A DNA stretch of 57,106 nucleotides. Origin: Azospirillum sp. 51_20. Lineage in GTDB: Bacteria; Pseudomonadota; Alphaproteobacteria; RF32; CAG-239. Of this stretch, positions 44,563 through 53,407 are shown piece after piece. The DNA is taken from NCBI GenBank assembly GCA_001917175.1, contig MNTV01000025.1:1-57106 (forward strand), given 5' to 3'. Made by a program: the position numbers and the translations under genes. Below the pieces are notes generated by a model. The model ran no database searches. It had not been told where the DNA came from and was given only the letters and a program-made list of their open reading frames with translations. Positions within the stretch are counted from its first letter, which is position 1; each line of letters starts with the position of its first letter.

Positions 44563-45726
44563 ATGATGACAGCCAAACGTTTTATCTTAAACGAAACCAG
44601 CTACCACGGCCAGGGCGCCGCTGCGGCGATCATTGACGAAATCAAAAGCCGCGGTTTCAACAAGGCTTTAATCGTTACCGACGCCGATTTGATCAAATTC
44701 GGCGTCGTCAAAAAAATAACCGACCTGCTTGAAGCCGAGGGCTTCGCCTATGCCGTGTTCGACGGCGTCAAGGCCAATCCCAGCGTCGGCGTCGTCAAAG
44801 CCGGCGTGGAAGCATTCAAGGCGGCAGGAGCCGACTATATGATCGCCGTCGGCGGCGGATCGCCGCAGGACACCGCCAAAGGAATCGGCATTATCATCAA
44901 CAATCCGGAATTTGCCGACGTCGTATCCCTGGAAGGAACGGCGCCGACCAGACACAAGAGCGTGCCGGTCATCGCCGTGGCCACCACTGCCGGGACCGCC
45001 GCCGAAACCACCATCAACTATGTTATCACCGACGAGGAAAAACGCCGCAAGTTCGTCTGCGTTGATCCGCACGACATTCCGGTCGTAGCCATCGTCGACC
45101 CGGACATGATGGCCTCAATGCCCAAAGGGCTGACCGCCGCCACCGGCATGGACGCGCTGACGCACGCAATTGAAGGATATACCACGCTTGCGGCATGGGA
45201 ACTTTCCGACACGCTTAACCTCAAGGCGATCGAAATCATTGCCCGCTCCTTAAGAAAATCGGTCGAAGGCGATGCCAAAGGACGCGAAGACATGGCTCTC
45301 GGCCAATATGTCACCGGAATGGCCTTTTCCAACGTCGGACTCGGCGTCGTGCACGGCATGGCCCATCCGCTTTCCGCCTTCTACGACACGCCGCACGGCG
45401 TGGCCAACGCCGTTCTGCTGCCCTACGTTATGGAATTTAACGCTTCCCATACCGGCGAAAAATTTCGCGAAATCGCCCGCGCAATGGGCGTCAGAGGCGT
45501 AGATGAAATGACGCAGGAAGAATATCGCCGGGCGGCAGTCGACGCCGTTCGCCAGTTGTCAAAAGACGTCGGCATTCCGCAGACGTTAAAAGAAATCGGC
45601 GTCAAAGAAGAAGACCTCGACGCACTTGCCGAGGCGGCAATGGCCGACGTCTGCACCGGCGGCAACCCCCGCCCCTGCAGCAAAGAATTGGTTTTGGAAG
45701 TTTACCAAACGGCTTTCGGCAAATAG
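44563..45726 (+). CDS. fucO: Lactaldehyde reductase (1,2-propanediol oxidoreductase)
   Basis: A 387-residue group III iron-dependent alcohol dehydrogenase, closest in sequence pattern to FucO. The NAD site GGGSPQDTAKGIG, TTAGTAAETTINYVITDEEKRR (as TTAGTAAETTINYVI), FVCVDPHDIP, and the iron ligands in TGMDALTHAIEG, VVHGMAHPLSAFYDTPHG are all present. It reduces L-lactaldehyde from fucose or rhamnose breakdown to propanediol, regenerating NAD+ without oxygen. AAAGGA precedes the start; the open frame from 44533 is less likely. No other fucose genes are near. Confidence 0.93.
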   Translation: MMTAKRFILNETSYHGQGAAAAIIDEIKSRGFNKALIVTDADLIKFGVVKKITDLLEAEGFAYAVFDGVKANPSVGVVKAGVEAFKAAGADYMIAVGGGSPQDTAKGIGIIINNPEFADVVSLEGTAPTRHKSVPVIAVATTAGTAAETTINYVITDEEKRRKFVCVDPHDIPVVAIVDPDMMASMPKGLTAATGMDALTHAIEGYTTLAAWELSDTLNLKAIEIIARSLRKSVEGDAKGREDMALGQYVTGMAFSNVGLGVVHGMAHPLSAFYDTPHGVANAVLLPYVMEFNASHTGEKFREIARAMGVRGVDEMTQEEYRRAAVDAVRQLSKDVGIPQTLKEIGVKEEDLDALAEAAMADVCTGGNPRPCSKELVLEVYQTAFGK

Positions 45727-45812
45727 GAAAACAAAAGCGGCGCCGACGGTTTACAAAAAAAAATGAACCGGCGGCAGGCTCTCTTCGTTACAGCAATTGT
45801 ATGGAGGAACAT

Positions 45813-46085
45813 ATGAATGACATCTCAAAACTGCTGCAAGAGGCAAAGCCGCTTTATTTTGCACGCAAAAAACGTAACAACCGGATCAAAGCCGTTGTCT
45901 GTATGCTGGTTTTAACGGCGGGCATTAATTTTGCACTTCCGCAAAAAAGCCCCGTCTTCGGAGAATACGGAACGGAAACGCTGCTTTCCATGCTGGAAAA
46001 TCAGATCGTTTCCGTCGAGCAGGATTCGGTAATTAAAGACATGGGACTTCCGGTTGATGACTTTGGTTTGCTGATGGTAAGTTAA
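45813..46085 (+). CDS. One-span membrane protein before an ECF sigma factor, candidate anti-sigma
   Basis: A 90-residue protein with a basic cytoplasmic N-terminus (about 30 residues), one span (IKAVVCMLVLTAGINFAL) and a ~35-residue extracytoplasmic tail. GGAGG lies six bases before the ATG at 45813. The sigma gene begins directly after its TAA with no gap. The position and topology suggest a membrane-held anti-sigma or sensor, although no anti-sigma domain can be recognised. Confidence 0.65.
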   Translation: MNDISKLLQEAKPLYFARKKRNNRIKAVVCMLVLTAGINFALPQKSPVFGEYGTETLLSMLENQIVSVEQDSVIKDMGLPVDDFGLLMVS

Positions 46086-46580
46086 ATGAAAGAATTTATC
46101 TCGGAAAACAGAGGACTGGTCAGAGCGATCATCCGCAAACTTACCGGTTCTTACAACGAAGACATCGAACAGGAAGTCTATATCAAAACCTGGCGCAGCC
46201 TTGGCAGCTATCAGGAAGAAGGCAGGTTCAGACAATGGGTCGCGACCCTTACGGCAAACGTCTGCCGGGATTATTTCAAATCGCGGGCATACCGGCAGAA
46301 ATGTACGGAAATCTGCGACGATGAAACGCTGGAAACGATCCGGTCCGGTTATTCGCAGGAAGAAATCATCAATGCCAAAATGCGACAGAAGCTGATTTTG
46401 AAAGCGGTGGACGAACTGCCCGCCAAAATGCGCAAAGTTATTATTCTGTTTGAATTTGAGGGTTTGAGCCAGGAACAGATCGCCCGCAAGACCGGTGTTC
46501 CGGTCGGAACCGTAAAATCCCGCCTGTTTCATGCCAGGCAGATATTAAGTCAAAAACTCAGTTATTTAAAAGGAGAATGA
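46086..46580 (+). CDS. ECF-type RNA polymerase sigma factor
   Basis: A 164-residue sigma-70 family protein with only regions 2 and 4. Region 2 is visible in YNEDIEQEVYIKTWRSL and FRQWVATLTANVCRDYFKS; region 4 in LPAKMRKVIILFEFEGLSQE and IARKTGVPVGTVKSRLFHAR (helix-turn-helix for -35 recognition). It would direct transcription of an envelope-stress regulon and probably of its own operon. Flanked by the one-span protein and, with a 4-base overlap region, the Spy-like gene. Confidence 0.92.
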   Translation: MKEFISENRGLVRAIIRKLTGSYNEDIEQEVYIKTWRSLGSYQEEGRFRQWVATLTANVCRDYFKSRAYRQKCTEICDDETLETIRSGYSQEEIINAKMRQKLILKAVDELPAKMRKVIILFEFEGLSQEQIARKTGVPVGTVKSRLFHARQILSQKLSYLKGE

Positions 46581-46582
46581 AC

Positions 46583-47266
46583 ATGAACAAAATCGTTTTA
46601 ACCGTTGCTTTCGCTGCCCTGCTGACGGGTGCGGCCGCCGCCGAAGCCGCCGACGGCAAAATGCCGCCGATGCGTCCCGACCGGCCGACACACGAAATGA
46701 TGGAGGCAAAGCTCGCCGACCGTCTGAACCTCTCCAAGGAACAATATCTGGCCATGCAAGATCGCCGCAAAGCCGACCAGGTCAAAATCAGGGATCTGAT
46801 GGATCAGATGAAAGAAATCAGAATCCAGATGAACGAAATCAGAAAATCCAACATGGAGGCTTTTGAAAGCATTCTGACGCCGGAGCAAAAGGCCGAGTTT
46901 GAAAAAATCAAAGCGGAAGGCAAAGCCCGTCATATGGAAAGGAAAAGAATGCGGCACGGAATGAAACCGGATCCGATGTCGGAAAACCGCAACATGCCTC
47001 CGGCCGTCGAAAAAAAGTCCGAAGCCGTTAACGTAAGCACTCCGGCGGAAGATCCCGTAAAAGATGCCGATACCGTCCCGACGGTAGGCGCTTCCAGCGC
47101 TCCTCAAGACATTTCGACAAAACCGACAAGTCAAAACGGATATGAAGATAATGAAGAAGACGATGAAGCCGAAGAGGGAGATACCGACGAAAATGAAGAT
47201 GACGCCATGACCGAAGCTCCCGCTCCGGTTCTGCCTTCCGAACAAGAAAATCCCGATGTCAGATAA
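46583..47266 (+). CDS. Spy/CpxP-like periplasmic protein with acidic tail
   Basis: A 227-residue exported protein: signal peptide (VLTVAFAALLTGAAAAEA), a helical domain with the LTPEQKAEF (LTxxQ) motif and Met/Arg-rich segments (MRPDRPTHEMMEAKLADRL, RKRMRHGMKPDPM), then a low-complexity acidic tail of about 80 residues (EDNEEDDEAEEGDTDENEDD). Spy and CpxP are periplasmic chaperones or stress sensors; Met/His-rich forms may sense metals. The ATG at 46583 is at a better distance from AGGAG than that at 46577. Confidence 0.78.
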   Translation: MNKIVLTVAFAALLTGAAAAEAADGKMPPMRPDRPTHEMMEAKLADRLNLSKEQYLAMQDRRKADQVKIRDLMDQMKEIRIQMNEIRKSNMEAFESILTPEQKAEFEKIKAEGKARHMERKRMRHGMKPDPMSENRNMPPAVEKKSEAVNVSTPAEDPVKDADTVPTVGASSAPQDISTKPTSQNGYEDNEEDDEAEEGDTDENEDDAMTEAPAPVLPSEQENPDVR

Positions 47267-47280
47267 CCGTCCGCATTTTC

Positions 47281-47308
47281 AAAAACCCCGGCAAAAGCCG
47301 GGGTTTTC
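47281..47308 (+). terminator. Terminator of the ECF operon
   Basis: AAAACCCCGGC / GCCGGGGTTTT arms with a 4-base AAAA loop, 15 bases past the Spy-like stop. Confidence 0.88.
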
Positions 47309-47395
47309 TTATGATAACGGACATTATAACAAAACCAACACCCGATTACCCGGTTTGCCGCGTCCGCATACGATGACATTTTCACAACTTCCGTC

Positions 47396-48640
47396 TTACT
47401 TGCGGGAACGGCGGCCGACAATGCCGTTAAACAGCCGGCTCAAACCGGATATGATGCTTTTTCTTTCCCGTACTTTGAGCGAACTCCACCAACCGAGCAG
47501 CCGCCGGAAAATTCCCGGTTCCTGTTTCCCTGCAACGGGGATTTCCGTTTGTTTTTCCCTTTCCGCCGGTTTTTCGGGCAAAAGCGGCACGGCTTTTCCC
47601 CGCCAGGGTTCCAGCAGCGTCCGGATGTCGTTGTCGGCAACATAGGCGCCGTGCAGACGCAGCAGCCGTCCTCTGCCGTCAAGATAAAGAGCGTCTCCGC
47701 GGCCGAGAAGCTTTTCCGCGCCGCCCGTATCCAAGATGGTGCGGGAATCCGCCGCGCTTGCCGTCTTGTAAGCCAGCCGGCAGGGGAAATCGGCTTTCAG
47801 CACACCGGCAACCACGTCGACGGAAGGGCGCTGGGTAGCCACAATCAGGTGAATTCCGCAGGCACGAGCCTTTTGCGCCAGCAGACGCACGTATTTTTCC
47901 GCTTCCGGCCCGGTCGCCGCCAGATCGGCAAATTCGTCAATGATACAGACGATATAAGGCATCAGCCCGACGCGGGAATGATATTCGGCAATATTGCGGG
48001 TCATGCTTTCCCGCAGCCGCAGATAGCGGCGTTCCATTTCGTCGGCCAGCCGCGCCAGCATTTCGACCGCCTGCCGGTTGTCGGTCACCACCGGCGCCAG
48101 CATGTATTGCTGATTGTCGTAAATGCCGAACTCAACCCTTTTCGGATCTATCAGCACAAACCGCACTTCCTCCGGCTTTTTGGCTTTGATCAGCGACAGA
48201 ATAAAGGTATTCAGGCCGACGGACTTGCCCGAACCGGTGGTTCCGGCTACCAGCAGATGGGGCATTTTGGCCAGATCGGCCGTTACCGGTTCGCCGCGTA
48301 CGTCAACTCCCAGACAAAGCGGCAGCGCGGCTTTAAATTCCTTGCACGCGCGGCTGTCGGCCAAACTTGCAAAATCAACGGTTTCCGGAGTTTCCGCCGG
48401 AATTTCGAGCCATACGGAGTTGCTGCCGGGTACCGGCTCCACGTTAACGGAAGAAACTTTCAGCTCACGTGCAATATCGTCAAGCGCGGATGCAAGTTTT
48501 TTAATCTTGGTGCCGGCCGCCGGCTCAAATTCCGTCAGTTGCAGCAGCGGCCCGCGCCGTTCGCCGACAACCCGGCCGTTGATGCCATAATGGCCCCAAA
48601 CCCGTTCAATGTCCGCTCTTTCCGGCATATCCGCACTCAC
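47396..48640 (-). CDS. Soluble FtsK/SpoIIIE-type DNA translocase
   Basis: A 414-residue protein with the alpha and beta motor domains of FtsK: LLQLTEFEPAAGTKIKKL, Walker A GTTGSGKSVGLN, Walker B CIIDEFADLA and ATQRPSVDVVAGVLKADFP. It lacks the four N-terminal membrane spans and linker of cell-division FtsK, and the C-terminus is a short basic tail without the gamma DNA-reading domain. It is likely a second motor, not the main FtsK. The GTG start overlaps the stop of the pqiC-like gene (GTGA); an ATG at 48628 is an alternative. It is the last gene of the mla operon. Confidence 0.88.
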   Translation of the reverse strand: MSADMPERADIERVWGHYGINGRVVGERRGPLLQLTEFEPAAGTKIKKLASALDDIARELKVSSVNVEPVPGSNSVWLEIPAETPETVDFASLADSRACKEFKAALPLCLGVDVRGEPVTADLAKMPHLLVAGTTGSGKSVGLNTFILSLIKAKKPEEVRFVLIDPKRVEFGIYDNQQYMLAPVVTDNRQAVEMLARLADEMERRYLRLRESMTRNIAEYHSRVGLMPYIVCIIDEFADLAATGPEAEKYVRLLAQKARACGIHLIVATQRPSVDVVAGVLKADFPCRLAYKTASAADSRTILDTGGAEKLLGRGDALYLDGRGRLLRLHGAYVADNDIRTLLEPWRGKAVPLLPEKPAEREKQTEIPVAGKQEPGIFRRLLGWWSSLKVRERKSIISGLSRLFNGIVGRRSRK

Positions 48641-49203
48641 ATTTTTGCCAGCCGGGCAGCGATCTGTCCCGCCAGTTCATTAATCAGGGCGCTCTGGCGG
48701 CCGGCCAGGTCTTCGTAAGTGTCGCCCAGCGGCGAAGACAGGCGGGTACGGTCGCGAACGGCGACACGGCCGTTTTTATACACCGTCCACCAGACGTCAA
48801 GTTCCAGTTTCCGCCCCAAAACGGCATCCATTTTATTGATTTCGAGCGTGATCGTATAGGTGAAGTTCTCGCTGCTCAGGGTTTTGTATTTGACGACCGA
48901 TTTAGGCAGGTAGAGCGACAAGTCGTCAGCCAAGACACGGGAAAAAGAACTCGACAGCGGTTCCGCCCAACGGTAAAATTCGGACATTTTCAGTTCGGAA
49001 GAACCTGCTTCCACGGTCACGATCTGCGGCCGGTCCAGATATTTCGGCACAAAGGCTTCCTCAACCCCGACGTCCAGCCGCCGGGAAGAAACCGGCTCAA
49101 CCCGGGCATCCGTCATTTGCAGCTGATAAAAATGAGACGGACTGCTGGTACCGACGCAGCCGGCCAGAAACAACACTATTGCCAGTATACTCGTTTTTTT
49201 CAT
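48637..49203 (-). CDS. PqiC-like ABC transport auxiliary lipoprotein
   Basis: A 188-residue lipoprotein (lipobox LAGC, Cys16) of the PqiC/LptE-like auxiliary family: HFYQLQ near the lipid anchor, DVGVEEAFVPKYLDRPQIV and EFYRWAEPLSSSFSRVLADDL are characteristic. It would sit at the outer membrane as partner of the MCE protein encoded one base upstream, helping to carry lipids between the membranes. Confidence 0.88.
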   Translation of the reverse strand: MKKTSILAIVLFLAGCVGTSSPSHFYQLQMTDARVEPVSSRRLDVGVEEAFVPKYLDRPQIVTVEAGSSELKMSEFYRWAEPLSSSFSRVLADDLSLYLPKSVVKYKTLSSENFTYTITLEINKMDAVLGRKLELDVWWTVYKNGRVAVRDRTRLSSPLGDTYEDLAGRQSALINELAGQIAARLAKM

Positions 49204-49204
49204 C

Positions 49205-50014
49205 TTAATATCTCCCTTTTCCTTTTAACAATGCTTCCGGATGTCTTTCTATATAATCAGCAAAATTGTTTAACGACTTGGCCGCGCCGGAAATATTCGT
49301 CATTGCCCGGTCAAAACTGCGCAAAGCGTCGGGAACTTCCTTCACCGCACGGTCAATATTGCGCAAAGTTTCCGGAATGCCTTTGGTCTGCTCGGGAATT
49401 TGCGCAAAATCTTCCAGCACCGTATTTAATTTGGGCACCACCTGCTCGTTTAAGGAATCGAGAAACTTGTTCATTCGGGTCACCGTCTGCTTCAGCGGAA
49501 TCTCCTGAAAACCGCGGGAAAGCTCGGCCAGCGGCGACAATACCGTCGGGATTTCAGGAATGCTGCCGTCTTTGCTGCGGTAAACTGCCGGCGTGTCGAC
49601 CGGCATCATCTCCAGTTCGACCATCAGCTGCCCGGTCAGATAGTTTTGGGTGTTCAGCCGGGCCCGCAGCCCTTTGTCGACCAGCTGCCGCAAAATCTGC
49701 CGACGGGTTTCGTTGGGCAGCGAAGGGTTGAAGTTCTGCCGGTTGAAAGCCACAAAAACCGGAATACTGAACTCGCTGTCGTCCATATCGGTAATGAGGT
49801 CGATTTTGGAAACGCGGCCGATGTTCACCCCTTTGAATACGACCGGCGACCCGACGTCCAGCCCTTTGATTGATTCGGAAAAATACATCACCACTTCGCT
49901 TTTGGTATCAGCCATAATCTTTTCCGACACAAACATCCCGACCGTGGCGAGAAACAAAGTGATCCCGCAGACGATAAACAAACCGATCAGTTTGTTGTTG
50001 GGTTTTTTACGCAT
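49205..50014 (-). CDS. mlaD: MCE-domain lipid transport protein (MlaD-like)
   Basis: A 269-residue protein with one N-terminal span (LIGLFIVCGITLFLATVGMF) and an MCE domain (about 40-150) marked by SIKGLDVGSPVVFKGVNIG and YLTGQLMVELEM. The C-terminal half is a long helical region (LSRGFQEIPLKQTVTRMNKF and after) likely to form a needle or tube in the periplasm. It binds lipids extracted from or delivered to the inner membrane by MlaEF. It overlaps mlaF by 8 bases. Confidence 0.92.
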   Translation of the reverse strand: MRKKPNNKLIGLFIVCGITLFLATVGMFVSEKIMADTKSEVVMYFSESIKGLDVGSPVVFKGVNIGRVSKIDLITDMDDSEFSIPVFVAFNRQNFNPSLPNETRRQILRQLVDKGLRARLNTQNYLTGQLMVELEMMPVDTPAVYRSKDGSIPEIPTVLSPLAELSRGFQEIPLKQTVTRMNKFLDSLNEQVVPKLNTVLEDFAQIPEQTKGIPETLRNIDRAVKEVPDALRSFDRAMTNISGAAKSLNNFADYIERHPEALLKGKGRY

Positions 50015-50768
50015 GTTCGCTGCCCCCTCTGGTTAAGAAATTGTACACTTTTTCGTTCGGCGGATTTTTCAGCAGTTCGCGGGGATTGCCGTAACCCTGG
50101 ATTGATTTGGTTTCGCCGTCGAGAAAAACGGAATTGCTGCCGACGGCAAAAATGGACGCCAGTTCGTGGGTAACGATCACAATCGTGGTGCCCAGATTAT
50201 GGTTAATGTCCAGGATCAGGTCGTCAAGCAGCCTGGAACTGACCGGATCAAGCCCGGCGGAAGGCTCGTCGAAATAGACGATTTCCGGATCAAGCGCCAG
50301 CGCGCGCGCCAAACCGGCGCGTTTTTTCATGCCGCCGCTGATTTCCGACGGATAAAAGTCTTCAAACCCCGCCAGCCCGACTAACGCCAGTTTGAGCGAC
50401 ACCAGCTCGCTGATTTCCCGCTCCGAATAGCCCGTATACTGTTCAAGCGGCAGAGCAATGTTTTCCGCCAGCGTCATAGAGCTGAACAACGCCCCGCTCT
50501 GGTACAAAATACCCGAACGGCGCATGATTTCGTCGCGCACCGCCGGCGCCGCTTTGGTAAAATCCGTCCCGTCGATGACAACGGTTCCCTTCTGCGGCGC
50601 CACCAGGCCGGTCAACACCCGCAGCATTGAGCTTTTGCCGCAGCCCGATCCGCCCATGATGATGAAAACGTCGCCGCGGTTGATGTTAAAATTGAGGTCT
50701 TTCAGCAATACGAAATCGCCGTAGCCGATGGTCAGGTTTTTTACCGCAATCTGCACTTTGTTCATCAT
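50007..50768 (-). CDS. mlaF: Mla ABC transporter ATP-binding protein
   Basis: A 253-residue ABC ATPase. Walker A is GGSGCGKSS, the signature ISGGMKKRAGLARAL, Walker B IVYFDEPSAGLDP and the H-loop VTHEL; the SGGM-KR variant is typical of MlaF. It powers the MlaE permease. The ATG at 50768 overlaps the mlaE stop; the frame further upstream lies inside mlaE. Confidence 0.93.
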   Translation of the reverse strand: MMNKVQIAVKNLTIGYGDFVLLKDLNFNINRGDVFIIMGGSGCGKSSMLRVLTGLVAPQKGTVVIDGTDFTKAAPAVRDEIMRRSGILYQSGALFSSMTLAENIALPLEQYTGYSEREISELVSLKLALVGLAGFEDFYPSEISGGMKKRAGLARALALDPEIVYFDEPSAGLDPVSSRLLDDLILDINHNLGTTIVIVTHELASIFAVGSNSVFLDGETKSIQGYGNPRELLKNPPNEKVYNFLTRGGSEHA

Positions 50769-51883
50769 ATGCCCAGCACCTCGCAAACAACGGTGATAAT
50801 GCCGGTCATGACGATCATCCAGACAATGGCCGAAACCACCGCCCTGGTGGTGGCAATGCCGACGCTGTCGGCGTTGCGTCCGCAATAAACGCCGTAATAA
50901 CAGCCGCAGACGGCAATTACGATGCCGAATACGAAACCGTGAAAAACGCCGACCATAAAATTGCCGAGGGTAATCGCTTCAACCGACAGTTCCCAATAGC
51001 GTTGCAGCGGAATCCCGAGCATGGTCACGCCGACAAAACCGCCGCCCAGCATGCCCATGAAATCCGCCCACATGGTCAGAAGCGGCATTGTCATCACCAG
51101 CGCCGTCATCCGCGGCAGCACCAGAAAGTCGCCGACCGGAATGCCCATCGTCTTCAGGGCGTCGATCTCTTCGTTAACCTGCATGGTGCCGATGGTGGCG
51201 GCATAGGACGCGCCGGTGCGGCCGGCCATGATGATGCCGGTCATGATTGCGCCCATAATACGCGTCATGCCGATGGTTACCAGGCTGGCAACATAAATTT
51301 CGGCGCCGAAAGTTTTGAGCTGAACGGCACCGACAAAGGCCAGAATCAGGCCGACCATGAAACTGATCAATGACACGATCGGCAGCGCCTTGTAGCCGCA
51401 GTCTTCCAGCGCAAACAGAAAGTCTACCCGGCGCATCACCGCGGTTCCGAACAAAAAGCGTCCGAAAGAACGCCCGGCGCCGAGCAGAAAGGAAGTCCCC
51501 TTTTTGACGCCGGCGGCAATATCAATGCCCCAGTCGCCGACACGTTCCAACAGGCCCGGGAAGGTCCGGTTTTCGCCGCCGGGCTTGCGGTCGACGGAAA
51601 ATGCCAGAGCCAGCATTTTTTTCAGTCCGGCCGGCAGGGAAAGCATTTTGATTTCGATTTTGCGGCGGCGGGCCGTTTTTTCCAGATTAAACAGAATGAC
51701 AAGCAGCGTCGAATCCCAGCGTTCCAGCTTTTCCGCACGCACCTCAAGCGACCGGACTTCCGCGCTTTCCGCCGCTTCGTACAGCCGGCGCACCACCTCG
51801 TCGTCGTCATATTCCAGATAGTCGCCGTTCAGTTCAATGCGCAGCAGCGTTCCTTCGACGGCATATTTCAATTTTGTTTCCAT
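50765..51883 (-). CDS. mlaE: Mla ABC transporter permease with N-terminal STAS-like domain
   Basis: A 372-residue protein. Residues 1-100 resemble a STAS domain (LERWDSTLLVILFNL), like MlaB fused to the permease. The rest is the MlaE permease with five or six spans and the signature IGMTRIMGAIMTGIIMAGRTGASYAA (as MTGIIMAGRTGASYAA), then EEIDALKTMGIPVGDFLVLPR. It moves phospholipid between the inner membrane and MlaD. First gene of a five-gene operon: mlaE-mlaF-mlaD-pqiC-ftsK-like. The fused domain explains the lack of a separate mlaB. Confidence 0.93.
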   Translation of the reverse strand: METKLKYAVEGTLLRIELNGDYLEYDDDEVVRRLYEAAESAEVRSLEVRAEKLERWDSTLLVILFNLEKTARRRKIEIKMLSLPAGLKKMLALAFSVDRKPGGENRTFPGLLERVGDWGIDIAAGVKKGTSFLLGAGRSFGRFLFGTAVMRRVDFLFALEDCGYKALPIVSLISFMVGLILAFVGAVQLKTFGAEIYVASLVTIGMTRIMGAIMTGIIMAGRTGASYAATIGTMQVNEEIDALKTMGIPVGDFLVLPRMTALVMTMPLLTMWADFMGMLGGGFVGVTMLGIPLQRYWELSVEAITLGNFMVGVFHGFVFGIVIAVCGCYYGVYCGRNADSVGIATTRAVVSAIVWMIVMTGIITVVCEVLGI

Positions 51884-51962
51884 TTAAAACCGTTCCGGTT
51901 GTTTTTTACCGACAATGTATTCGCAATCGCCGGCGCCGTCAAGCAATATCGGTCGCCGACGG

Positions 51963-53279
51963 TTAAAATATAAGCTTTTTGCGGCGCAAATACCAGTAAG
52001 AGAACAACATCATCATGAAGTTGTAAAAATATTCGGTACTCCAGCACCAGGCCAGCGAGGATTGCCGCCAGACCACCACATACCAGACGTTGGCCACATA
52101 AATGACGGTCGCCGCCAGTTCGATGTAAAGCGCTTCTCTCGTCTGACCGGAACCGATAACCACATTAAACACGATCATTGCCGGCACGATTACGACATAG
52201 CTGCCGAGCATGACATAATAGGCGTTAACGCTGCCGCCGATCAATTCCGTGTCATCGGTATAAATGCGCATGACCGCTTCGGGGAAAAAGGCCAGCAGCA
52301 TGCACAGCGCCAGTTCGATGGCAAAGCCCAGACGGATGATGCGCCCGCAGGTGGGGCCGACCTGCTTCACCCGCTCCTGCCCGACCAGATTGGCCGTCAG
52401 CGAAGAGGCGGCGGCGCCGAGCGCGCCGACAACCATATAGAGCATGGTGGAAATCGAACGCAAAACGTTGGAAGCCGCCAACTCCAACTCGCCGATATGT
52501 TCAATGGCGACAAAAAAGAAAAACCAGGTGGCAAAAGACACAAACAACTGGATAGTAGTCCAGACGGAAACCGAAAAAATCTTTTTGACCAGATGCGGGT
52601 CATAACCGTAAAAAGCATCAAGCCCGTAGCGGGAAGCATTGACTTTGTACCGGGTATAAACGACGAAAACGGCGGCGGAAACCGCTTCGGCAATCACCGA
52701 CGCCAGCGCGGCGCCGCCGATCCCCATTTCCGGAAAACCGAAATTGCCGAAGATCAGCAGGTAATTGCCGACAACATTGACGATCAGCATGATCCCCGCA
52801 CTCCAACTTAAAATCCGGGTATTGACGATGCCGACGTAAAAAGCGCGAAAAACGATGACGGCAAAGGCAAAGACGAAACCCCACACGCGGAAATGCAGAT
52901 AGTCCCGCGCGGCCGCAAGCACCCGCGGCGAACTGATCAGAAGCGGCAGCGCCCACGGCGTCAGCAGATAGGAAACGACGATCGCCGCGGCGGCAAACCC
53001 CAGCATCAGACCCATCGCCTGATAAAAAACCGGCGCAATCCGGTGATAATGTCCGCGCCCGTTTAACCGGGCGATCAAAATCTGCACGCCGACGCCGAAA
53101 CCGACGCCCAGCATGTAAATGGTAATGTAATAAAGGCCGGCAATGGCCGAAGCGCCCAGTTCCGCCTGTCCGACACGGCCGAGAAAAACCACATCGGTCA
53201 CGCCGATCAGCTGCTGAATGACCATTCCGAGCAGAATCGGACCGGCCACTTTCCATATGTTTTTATATCCGTATATCAT
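51963..53279 (-). CDS. MATE-family multidrug exporter
   Basis: A 438-residue transporter with about 12 spans and the MATE pattern: GPILLGMVIQQLIGVTDVVF and LGRVGQAELGASAIAGLYY at the start, a second half beginning near KKIFSVSVWTTIQLF, and SGQTREALYIEL toward the end. It exports organic cations by Na+ or H+ exchange. The start MIYGYKN at 53279 fits the family; the open frame to 53342 is less likely. Single gene. Confidence 0.92.
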   Translation of the reverse strand: MIYGYKNIWKVAGPILLGMVIQQLIGVTDVVFLGRVGQAELGASAIAGLYYITIYMLGVGFGVGVQILIARLNGRGHYHRIAPVFYQAMGLMLGFAAAAIVVSYLLTPWALPLLISSPRVLAAARDYLHFRVWGFVFAFAVIVFRAFYVGIVNTRILSWSAGIMLIVNVVGNYLLIFGNFGFPEMGIGGAALASVIAEAVSAAVFVVYTRYKVNASRYGLDAFYGYDPHLVKKIFSVSVWTTIQLFVSFATWFFFFVAIEHIGELELAASNVLRSISTMLYMVVGALGAAASSLTANLVGQERVKQVGPTCGRIIRLGFAIELALCMLLAFFPEAVMRIYTDDTELIGGSVNAYYVMLGSYVVIVPAMIVFNVVIGSGQTREALYIELAATVIYVANVWYVVVWRQSSLAWCWSTEYFYNFMMMLFSYWYLRRKKLIF

Positions 53280-53354
53280 GCGCCACCGCCAACAACAGCT
53301 TTCTATCTGGTCATTATAGCCCGCAAAATCAAGCAAAAGCAAATTTTAAATGAG

Positions 53355-53392
53355 AACCCCCTTTTCGCACCGCCGGGGGCGAAAAGGGGGTT
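53355..53392. terminator. Long hairpin between the small membrane-anchored gene and the MATE gene
   Basis: Fourteen-base arms (AACCCCCTTTTCGC at 53355-53368, GCGAAAAGGGGGTT at 53379-53392) with a GC-rich loop. It lies between the stop of the 124-residue gene and the MATE start, so it would end the upstream leftward transcript. The T-run is weak. Confidence 0.6.
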
Positions 53393-53407
53393 GAGGCAGA
53401 CAATCCG

